NCBI RefSeq assembly: GCF_048544455.1
Contig: NC_133537.1
Span: 14,135,541 to 14,199,540 of the forward strand
Reading direction: 5' to 3'
Origin: Silene latifolia
Lineage: Eukaryota; Streptophyta; Magnoliopsida; Caryophyllales; Caryophyllaceae
DNA: 64,000 nucleotides
Numbering within the stretch: the first letter of the stretch is position 1; every line of letters begins with the position of its first letter. Both the position numbers and the translations under genes were made by a program. The notes under the pieces are model-generated. The model had not been told where the DNA came from. It was given only the letters and a program-made list of their open reading frames with translations, and ran no database searches. Shown one piece after another: positions 24,092 through 34,822 of the stretch.

Positions 24092-25176
24092 GGATCTATA
24101 TTAAGTGAGCTGTGGAGATAGAAGAAAGTCACCAACAAAGGACATCTTTTTGGCTTTGTTTTTCAAATGTAGGTCATTGTTTGATGTCAAGTGTTAAAAA
24201 CATTTTTTGGTCGATTCTTTAAGAATAATTTGCGTTCTTCTTAATTCACTCCCAGGAACTCAAATCCTATTGCTAATCTGTTTTCATTCCCCTGTTACTC
24301 AACCCTTGATTAATACAGAGTACAACAATACTGGTCTAGCGCAATGATATTCCGATAACATTTCCATCATAAGTTAATATCCTCCTGTAATCCTGTTACT
24401 GAACATATCTTCAATGCAGCTCAATTGGAAGATACAGATTATTAAAGTAACATGTAAAACGAAAATTAATGCTCGACAGTTTATGCAAATTAAAGCGGAA
24501 GAAAATTAAACTTGCAATGGCAGTTCAATAAATGTAGGCAAATCTTTCTGAGTTCTGCTATTCACCTCGTTGTGAGACGAGAAGGTAGATAGCATTGCTC
24601 ATATCCAAATTTTGACGATAAACAAAATACATGAAGCTGAAACAAATTGAAGTAGCAATTCTGCAGAAATATGAACACGGAAGATCATAAGAACATTGAT
24701 TACTAAGATTAAACATAACCACAACTAATCCTATTGCTAATCTGCATTGGTATTGTGCTGGTTTAGCGCAACTATATTTTCCGTCGTAATTTCACATCCT
24801 CCTGCAATCCTGTTGCTGAAAATATTTTGTGGAACATGTATAACGAAACTTAAATGTCCTAAATCACTCGACAGTTTGTGCAAATTGAAGCAGTAGAAAA
24901 TGGAACTCGCAATTTTAAGAAAATTAACACATAAAACCAAACCAGAAGAAATAAAATTAAGAGCTGAAACTCAAGATTAGCCGCAAGAACAAGATGTTCA
25001 TTTCCATTACTTAATAATTGACTTCTAAATTCACGATTTCATCAATTACAATACCACAGCAATAAAATCCAAAACCTAAAACCAAAACGAAATCAACTAC
25101 ATTTCATTAACCATAACTAGATTAAAACCCTAATTACCAGCTAACAATCAACCAGATAAGATGATTCACCCATTCA
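24092..25176. repeat. UXS 3' flank with a diverged direct duplication
   Basis: Segments 24264-24520 and 24726-24915 are diverged direct copies: both start ATCCTATTGCTAATCTG, continue with GG..TAGCGCAA, TCCTCCTG(T/C)AATCCTGTT, CTCGACAGTTT(A/G)TGCAAATT and end near a (C/T)GCAAT word. No coding sequence is seen. The first ~170 bases are the probable UXS 3' UTR. The last ~150 bases are the 3' UTR of histone H4 on the other strand. Confidence 0.5.
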
Positions 25177-25800
<624 letters not shown>

Positions 25801-25920
25801 TTATTTGCGAGGGTGAGGTTTTGGTTTCGGAGCATTTCAAATTTGGTGCGACTCATAGTAGCGCCCACATCTTAATCCTGGCACTGTAGCACATTATTGT
25901 ATGAGCCATATGGCCTTGAG

Positions 25921-26180
25921 TAGGTCTCCTAAGAGACGGTATCTCAATAAGTTTTATTAAGAAATCATTGTACAATTTTTAAAAAACGTGGTATTAAAGG
26001 TAATAAAATAGGTACAAATCATGATTAAAGATAAAATAGGTATATTTATTACGTATTTATTACGTAAATAGATACGTAATTATTATGTCACGATCAACAA
26101 CAAAAGAGTTGCAAAATACAAATAAAAGGGTACGGAAGACTGGTTTCTCAATAACTTATTGAAATACCGTCTCTCCCAAA
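25921..26180. mobile_element. TIR MITE upstream of histone H4
   Basis: Left sequence GAGACGGTATCTCAATAAGTT and the right sequence AACTTATTGAAATACCGTCTC (written here as short matching words) are inverted copies, enclosing ~200 AT-rich bases with TTACGTA repeats. The outer ends are approximate. Confidence 0.5.
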
Positions 26181-26399
26181 TTTTAGTGCAAACATAATTA
26201 CCAACTCAATGTCACAAAGACATATTTTCGATAACATTAATAAATCACGAACAATCTTTTTGCCATAGGAAGAGCATCCTAAAATTTTCATAGTCCACAA
26301 AGTTATAAATTAGTGATAATTTACATTAGTCATCATTCACATTTTCACACATCATCTCGACAATACAAAGAACCCAAGACATGCTCGCGAGTTATGGCT

Positions 26400-27095
26400 A
26401 CCAAAAGAAATATTGTAGTTCAATCAGGATTGGCGGATATTATGTGCCCTCGATGCCATGGTTGTTGAATACCTCCACGCAGTTCTGTGGGTAGGTATTT
26501 GGAATGCTTTAGAATTGGAGGCGCATTCGGAGATGTGCATTAAACAGGTAAGCGAGTGGGTAGAGAAAGTGATAAAGGAAATGGGAGTGAGTGAGCATGT
26601 GTAGTTATAGGAGGTGGTGGGCAATTTGGGAATGGATAAATAAAGTGATTTTTGAGGACGGGTTATAGAGGTCGGATTGGGTGGTTAAAAGAATCCAAGA
26701 CATGCTCGCGGAAATAAGAGGAAGTGGCAAAGTGTCACGTTAAGGGGTAATGGCATGGCTGAAGTTGTGAAATACATAGTAGGAAAAAGTACGTGTAAAG
26801 TATGGGGTGAAGGAGCACAAATGGGGACACCAATTTAAGAGACGAATAAGGTAGAAGTGGGTGCGGGTCTAATTGGTGGTTTATGTATAGGGTGGGGGGT
26901 ATGGTGTGCATGAATAGTTGCAGCAAGTGGTGGTGAAGCTGATGGAACCATCGTTTGCCAAAGGTGTGCCGGGTCATCATGGTGTTCAAGAGGCAAGACG
27001 ATCGAGCGGGAAAAAAAAAAGTTATTACTGGAAAGGTTATCGTTGAAAGTGATTACTTGTCGGTGGTGGATGGATTGAAGTAGCACAAGGAAGCC
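26400..27095 (+). pseudogene. Degenerate LINE 3' fragment
   Basis: In broken frames one can read ADIMCPRCHG and YLHAVLWVGIWNALELEAHS (zf-RVT-like, the Cys-His knuckle and following helix of plant LINE ORF2), then about 400 bases later KVIVESDYLSVVDGLK, an RNase H-like strand with its catalytic Asp. Order and spacing fit the 3' third of a plant L1, heavily decayed. Confidence 0.4.
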
Positions 27096-27411
27096 CCTGG
27101 TAACTTTATACAGTGTAACTATCTTGTCTTTATATAATTGGGTTGAGTATTTTTTTGTCTTTTATACGTTGTAACACTAATAGTGTAGCTCATTTTTACA
27201 CATTTTTAATATTGGGGTATAAGTTAAAGAGCGTGGATGAAGGAGATTTCTCAAAGTATTATGAACCTTGTTATACCGGACGTTGAGGTAATGCATTAAG
27301 ATCCTAATGAGTTTTGTTAAAAAAAAATGACTTCCTCCCGTATCAGATTTTAGAGAATACTCTAGATTTATCTATGAACTCCATACATCATATAGTATTA
27401 TTAGGACAAAA

Positions 27412-30400
27412 CTAGGTTTGTGACCCGTGAAATTCACGGGTTTATCTGTTTTAGTTTTGATATTTTTATTGTATTGTTAATATTTGTTCGAGCAATTAGT
27501 TGTTGATCCATTTAAAAATATATAGTCTTGAAATACATAGAAATTAGTTAATTAATACCTTATTTTTTTGACAACTTTGGTTTATTTTTTTAAATCGAGT
27601 CCTGCAAGTGACAATGTGGTAGCTACTAATTTTAAGAAACTTGACAACAGAGCAATGACAAAGAAGACTCATTATATATATGTGTGTTTTACTCCGTAAT
27701 ATAATAAAGTGAGTTTTTTAAATATTAAAGTTGAAACCATCCGTATATAATAAATTTTGTATGGAAAAATCTTCAATGACACCTTATAAGGTTGTAAACT
27801 CAATACCTCAGTATAGTCATCTCCAAATTATTTCAAGACCTCTCCATCAACCCTCCATAGAAATATCTTTGAAGTCTTATCACCACGTGCATGCTTCAAA
27901 TATTATTTACATTTGAAAACCATTTATTATATCGATAGAAAAATATTAGATACGATTCACCGGTATGATCGGTATCTACTCCATATATGTATTACGAATT
28001 AAATTTTCATTTCAATTGCTCAATAATCTAAAAAACTATATTCCCTAAATCCGAATTCCAAAAGGTTCATAAAATTTTTTAAGTTCCTTATTACTATTTC
28101 AAGAATTTGATCCATCTCTTGTTATACTTATGTCCACGATCCTATATAAAAATAAAAATAGTATTAAAGATTATAAAATAATCTATTCCGGTTTTGAAAA
28201 AAAAAAAGCACATAAACTTAAAAATATACGGATTAGAATTTAGAAACCATACTATTTAATATTTATCTGAAGGTTCACTTTCGTTTCTTTTTAGTACGCT
28301 TCCGTTTAGTACATGCCTTGATAATAGTTCATATGAAATGAGAAAGAAAAATATATGTTAGAGATGATTATACTCATGAATACAAATTCAAATAGGTTGA
28401 TCGGAAAAGCATAATAGTAAAATTACACAACAATATACGCTTAATAACAAACTTAAAGAAATATTATAAGATCTCCATTTTGAGATCAACGATCATCTTA
28501 TAATGGTTAAAAAAGTATAAATCACTTAAAAAAGTAAAGTAAATTTTATAGAAAAACAATCAAAATGTGGGAGTTGGAGAAAACTTAAATTGGAAGAGGA
28601 AATGACATAACTAAAATGATTAATTATTGTCATGATGGTTCAAAAAGTAAATTGTGAAATTTTAAAGATTTTTCATTCAATTATTTGTACTTATTTATTT
28701 ATCATTAATTATGAGAGTAGTTTTTTTTTTTTAGGAAATTATGAGAGTAAGTTTTATGTATTACTCCTGTTTTGACAAAAAAAACACATAAACTTAAAAA
28801 CATACGAAGTAGAATTTAGAAATCATACTATTTAATATTTATCCGAAGGTCCATTTTGCTTCCTTTTATAACATGCCTTGATAATAGTTCATATAAAATG
28901 AAAAAGAAATATTTATGTTATAGATGATTATACTCGTGAATACAAAAATACAAATTCAAATAGGTTGATCGGGAAAGTATAATAGTAAAATTACACCACA
29001 ATATACGTTTAATAACAAATTAAAAGAAATATTATAAGACTTCTATTTTGAGATCAACAATCATCCATTACTTATCAGTTTCTACCTTCTAATTTTTTAC
29101 CTTTAATTTTACCTCAATTTCGTGCCTTTTGTATTTCTTCCCTCTTCAGATTACCATATGATGGTTTGCCTTATCTGCATTCACATACGTTTCATGGTGC
29201 TTTAAAGTTATATAAAAAATACATTTTGACCAAAAGATAAAACATCAACCTGGTAAAAACTTGACAAACGAATCAAAACATTGTCAATGTAAGTCACTTA
29301 AATTAAACCAACTGAAAAACATGAATTCAAATATAAAGCAAATGATTCATAAAACCAACAACATAACAAATTAAAATATACTTTATTGGACACAGCAACA
29401 ACAACAACAACAACACTCAACAATAATACTCGACAATAATACTCAATATACTCAATATAATCAAAAAAATAAATTAAACCATAAAATACAATCCACAACT
29501 TAGAAACTCATGACAAATGGGCATATTTTAAATAAATAAAGTGAATAGAAACTATTATAGGTATTATAGGTTTTATAGTCATTACACAACCTGATAAGTG
29601 CATATTTTATACATTTTAACCTCTTATATTAGTTTGATTTTACATATCATTTTAGCACTTATAAAAGTGTTTTTAAGCTAATATTGTGTTTCTAGTGCAT
29701 TTGCGTGTTCAAGTGTGTTTTGTAGGAAAATGAGCTAAATGAGCTAAAGTACTATAAAATGTGCTAACACTAGAAACAAGGCTAAGTATGAGAGCAAGAT
29801 TGGACTAAGTGTTGGAAGTGCATAGATTTTGCATGAATAAAGTGTTGGATCAAAATGAAAATACAAGCAAAAGTCATTGTGCAAGTCAAAGCCCAAGAAT
29901 TCAAGTCCAAAATGTGGTGGAAAATTTGGATGCTAAAGAAGAGCTTAGGATGCCAAAATACTTAAGATGCCCTCCTTAATGCTCTTAATCGCACTCATAA
30001 ACAAGGCATTAAAGCACCAACTTTGGATACCGTGAGCATTAAACCAAGAATTGAAGAAAAAATTAAGAGCGTGCTTAGGATACCATTTTGGATTCCCTCT
30101 ACAAATTTTGCTCTCTTATTTTCTATATAAGGGGTGCTAATCACACCACGATACACAACTCTCACACATATTTTTCCATCTAAATTCTCTCTAAATTTTA
30201 GTAGTTAGTTTAGGTTAGCTTAGTTTAGTTTAGTTTGTTTACATTTTCTTTTAGCAATTACATTACAATTCCATTTCAAGTTTAATTCCAAGTTACATTT
30301 CAAGTTTGTTCTAGTTTCATTGTTCTTCTATTTTCATTTCTATTTCCATTCAAGGTAATTCTTATTCTATTTTTATTATGTTATTTATCATTTTATTTGT

Positions 30401-31901
30401 CATTATTTTAGTTCACATTTACATTATGTTAAAATAGTTTCTTTTGTCTAGGGAATGAAGGGAACCATGCATAAAAAGTATTTGTAAAATGTTAAATTAG
30501 GTTGATATAATATTGTCTAATTGTTTCTATCACATGTTTGCACCTTAACGTTTAATCTTTGTTTAAAGGCCTTATTCATCGATTAAGTTTGTTCATTCGT
30601 TCTAAAGTCGAGATGCACGGAATTGAATTAGACTAAGCACGGGTAGTAGGACGACCTAGTCATGGACGAGAGTTTCTCTAGGACCCGGTCTATGGTTGAC
30701 ACTAATGCCGTAAGGTGGGTGTCTCTAAGCCTAAACAATTAACGTTTCATCAACTCCTATGTTTAATTTAAGCATTTACATAATTTGCATGTGTGACCCG
30801 ACTTCCCTAGACTCCTTTTATCATATAGTTTATTATTTTCTAATCAACAAACAAATCAATCAAACGTAACCGACCTCGATAGAATTCAACCCATAACAAC
30901 TAATTAACAACTCCCGTCTCTCTGTGGTTCGACCCCTACGTACTACATTCATTTGTTTTGCTAGGGTATAAATATTATTTTTGCATAGGTGCGCGATAGC
31001 CTATCACAACCATAAATTCCCATATTTTAATTTAATTTTTTATTTATTTTGTGGTATTATTAAATTATATAATTGATTGCCGAGGACCTCAAGAGATGAA
31101 TTAAATAGGACAAAATGTTAGTGAAAATTATGGGTGTTGAGTAATATAAGGATTTTTTAATACAACTATTAACATATTATATTACAAAAATTAATTAAAT
31201 AGGAAAAACTTTTAATTAATTTGGTGTGTGTTAAGTATTATGAAGAGTTTTAATCAATTTATTACCATGTTTAATTAAAAAAAAAATTAAATAGGAAAAT
31301 GTTAATAATGGTGGGTGTTTAGTAATATGAAGAGGTTTAATTAATTTATTATCAGGTTTTATTACAAAAATTTTAAAAACAATGAATTAAATAGTAAAAT
31401 GTTAATAATGGTGAATATTTAGTAATATGAAGAGGTTTAATTAATTTTTTAACATATTTGATTACAAAAAATTTAAATTTAAATTATAAATTATGAAATT
31501 TATTAACATGTTTTATTACAAAAATTTCAATTAAAATGTCAATATTAATTATAGATTATGAAATTTGATGTAAATTTGTAAGGGTTATATATATTTTGGA
31601 AGACAATATATTTAATATACAAAATTAATTTAAGAATAATAATAATATCCTTTAATATTATAGATATAAGTGAATTAAATTAATTTATAGATAAATGATT
31701 TAAATTAATGTCATGTAATAATAAATTGATAATCCATGTCACATTAATTCGCCATGTCACATTAAAAATATGCAACATCACATTTAAACATGCCACGTCA
31801 CATTAAATTTTAATCTAGGTGACTTTTTGGATCCTACGTGGCTTTGTCTAGGGGGCGTTTATTTGTCATTTTGGGGTAGCCTTTTAATTATATTTTATAG
31901 A
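27412..31901 (-). mobile_element. Non-autonomous Helitron (~4.5 kb with nested LTR)
   Basis: On the minus strand the 3' terminus reads CCCGTGAATTTCACGGG (hairpin) then TCACAAACCTAG, with host T next (plus 27411 is A). The 5' terminus is TCTATAAAATATAATTAAAA at 31901, preceded by A. A second 5'-like TCTATAATATTAAAGG at 31664 may be an older or alternative end. There is no target duplication, as expected. No Rep/helicase is present. Internal structure: diverged direct repeats at about 28150-28520 and 28770-29050, and ~85-base tandem units at about 31180-31560. A solo LTR sits at 29592-31006, leaving ~3.1 kb of Helitron. Confidence 0.7.
29592..31006 (+). mobile_element. Solo LTR, 1415 bp, inside the Helitron
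   Basis: It begins TGATAAGTGCATATTTTA and ends GCGCGATAGCCTATCA (TG...CA), with a perfect 5-bp target duplication CAACC at 29587-29591 and 31007-31011. No second LTR, primer-binding site or coding region is next to it. It is the same family as 56784-58355, in opposite orientation; shared internal words include GGTGGGTGTCTCTAAGCCTA and CTAGTCATGGACGAGAG. The superfamily cannot be told from an LTR alone. Confidence 0.8.
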
Positions 31902-32065
31902 TGAGATTATATCTTTCTTCTTTTTTTGTTGGGCTCGCCTCGGTGTAAATTCTATTAAGTAACAAGTAACACGTCCTCCTATCAGACACGACATAACAAA
32001 ATGTAAGTAATAACAATCCAAATTTCAGCTAAGAAGCCCGTTATTCTCTCTTAAGAATTAAAATG

Positions 32066-32277
32066 TATTCCCTCCGACCCGGTCATTTGTTTTCATTTGA
32101 TTTTGGCAAAAAGACCAAAGAAATAGGAGAGAGTCAATTACTAAATGACATGTGGATGAAATTGAGTGTGAATGACCAAATTGTACATCAAATGCAATTC
32201 TAAAATAGAAAGGACAACAATGAACTGAGACACCAAAAAATGGAAAATGACAACAAATGACCGGGACAGAGGGAGTA
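32066..32277. mobile_element. Stowaway MITE
   Basis: The ends are TATTCCCTCCGACCCGGTC on the left and GACCGGGACAGAGGGAGTA on the right, with the TA target. It is the same ~212-base subfamily as 22957-23168 and 34171-34382. Confidence 0.8.
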
Positions 32278-32383
32278 CGTATACATTTCAATATGAGACA
32301 TAAAATAGATAAAGTTTTATCCCACTTTGATAAACGAGACAAACTCATTGTTCCTAAATATTACCGACTACACTTTTAAACCA

Positions 32384-33338
32384 TCTATGCCAGCTGGGAG
32401 AACTCCTTCGCAACTGCTTTTGGATGGGTTGCCTACAATCCTATGGGAGAGGTTTGGTTTGAGGGAGCCACTAAGAATCGCGCAGAGTCACCACTTCAAG
32501 CGGAGGCTATTGGGATTAAAGTGGCTTTGGATTAGGCTTGCAGTCGGGGCATCCTCCATTTGAAAATTTCATCTGATTGTCTTCAGCTGCTGACTCAATG
32601 GGCAGAAAAGGATTGCGAGCATCATCAAGTTAGAGGCATCCTTGAAGATATTAATAACCTAACATCTTCTTTTCATTGTCTATGTTTTAGTTATGTGCGT
32701 AAGAACCTTAATGGAAGAGCTCATTGATACGAGTGACTATGGTGACGATGCTCGTAGCTTGTTAAGCGACTTCGTATTTGCAGTGGGTGCGGGTATTTCG
32801 TTGGGGTTAGTGGCGCGCTTCGTTTGCTTAATATCTTGCAGTGGACCGTCAACATAGGATAAGTGACAAGTTTACAATTTGTCATCTATTACTTATTATC
32901 TTAGCTAATAAAGGGGAGTCTTAATTTATCTCTTTAGTTTCTTTGTTTTAATGTTGCAATAAGAGGTCTTAATTTAGCTTTGGTAATAGTTTTAATTAGC
33001 TAGTTATTGTGCAACTTTTCACTGCCTTGTGTTGGCTGATCAGTTCGCCCTTGTTGGCTATTTATAGCCTTGGAGTTTTTGTAAATCATTTTTCAGCAAT
33101 TATAATCAAAAATCACAACTTTGCTTGCTTAGCAATTTCAGTTTATATTCAAGTGCGTCTTTGAATATTAACTTGTTCGATCTCAATAGGTCTTGAGTTC
33201 GTTCACTATTGATGAATTATAAGTTTAATTCGTCAAATATCGCTTCCGCATTTTAATTCGTATCACTCATGGCCTAGCTAGACGGGCTTTGAGATCGCTC
33301 TAGGAATCTTTCTTTTCGGATGCCCCAAAAAAAAAAAA
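32384..33338 (+). mobile_element. 5'-truncated LINE 3' end, split by a solo LTR
   Basis: Only ~410 bases of LINE remain (32384-32724 and 33271-33338), ending in an A-run and flanked by an 11-bp direct repeat CTTTTAAACCA (32373-32383 and 33339-33349). In one frame it encodes the end of a plant L1 RNase H: SPLQAEAIGIKVALD, LHLKISSDCLQLL, then FSYVRKNLNGRAH, resuming after the LTR with LARRALRSL and a stop. One in-frame stop lies after VALD, near 32534. Confidence 0.75.
32725..33265 (+). mobile_element. Solo LTR, 541 bp, inside the LINE fragment
   Basis: It starts TGATACGA and ends TCGTATCA, so the terminal 8 bp are perfect inverted repeats. The 5-bp target duplication CTCAT is at 32720-32724 and 33266-33270. 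A TATA-like CTATTTATAG lies near 33059. Size and ends suit a Ty1/copia-type LTR, but no internal region is present to prove it. Confidence 0.8.
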
Positions 33339-33600
33339 CTTTTAAACCAACTGCCCATTTAACTCGTTTAAAATTTTAAACACACTCCGACCCGTCTTAA
33401 ACAAGAATCGATGCTAAACATGGCAAACGGCCCAATCATACGAAACGTACTGACTGGGCTTAGACAATCACCTATACAAGTCCAACCAACAGAAAAGATC
33501 AAAAGAGTAGTGTAAATTCCATAGCCGATAAACTCACAAAGTCACAAGAGACTGGAAATCAGATCAGATTCAACAAAAAAGAGAGAAAAGATAGACAAAA

Positions 33601-34785
33601 ATGGGGTGGAGAAAATTCGATCCATGGCCAATATTCTTCAAGAGGGAGTGGAACCGTAACTGGCCTTTCCTCGTTGGTTTCGCCATCACCGGCACCATCA
33701 TCACCAAGATGTCTCTTGGTTTAACTGGTATTATTCATTTTTTCATTTTTTTGTTATATTGATTGATTTCAATTAATCGTATGATTATGGATGTAATTAT
33801 AAATTAATAATGCATTTGTGTATGTTGATTAACAGAGGAGGATGAGAAGAATTCTCCATTTGCTCAGAGGCACAAAAAGTATGTTTTCAAGTCAAACCCT
33901 AGATTTTTTGTTGTTGTTGTTTGATGGTTCGTGATGAATGAATTAAGTATCTGGATTGTTGTTTACCTGGATTGATTCGAGTTTCCGTGTGATTGGATTT
34001 CGATATTAGGTTCTATTTAACTGTATATTGATTCTCATTCTTTGTATTTGCAACATTTTCGACACATATTTTGGAAAATGGTGCTAATCCGAAGAACGAT
34101 ACCGAGGCGTCTTGGTTGGACTAGATCCTTATGGGCGATGTCATATGTTTGTTTGATTTGACTTAACAAATACTCCCTCCGTTTCGGTCATTTGTTGTCC
34201 TTTGGTTTTGGCACAAAGACCAAGGAAAGGGTAGAGGGCCAATTACTAAATGACAAGTGGAATAAATTGAGTGGGAATGATCAAATTACTCATCAAATCC
34301 ATTCTTAAAATAGAAAGGACAACAAATGACTGAGACACCACAAAATGGAAAAGGACAACAAATGACCGGGACAGAGTGAGTACGTAATACATAGCTTTTC
34401 TAAACTTGGGATCGCATTATTTATCTCATTAAGCAGTAAACAAGCTAGATTACCAGTTTAGGATTTAAGTTGCTTGCAAGTATAGGGACTAAAAATGTGG
34501 AACATCTGTAGCTCCTGTCAATCGTATTCTTTTGCAACGTTGGAGAATTGTAGTATAGAGAACAGAGAATTATGCGGGAACTAGATTAAGGATGACGGGA
34601 AAATTAACCCAGCTGTTTTGATGTTTCTCTGAGCATCCATGCAGCCTGCCCATTTTCTTCTTGTTTGTCTGTTTATTTGAAAGTTTTAATCGATTGGGTG
34701 AAAGCTTGCACTTCATTTGGTTGTCCGACTCCTTTGCATTTTCATTTCTCTCTTGAGCATTTGTTGGTTGCATCATCACGATGCT

Positions 34786-34822
<37 letters not shown>

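Noticed and set aside
29592-31006. Complete small LTR retroelement
   Set aside because: The 1415 bases have one TG...CA unit, a 5-bp duplication and no internal repeat of the ends, so a solo LTR fits better.
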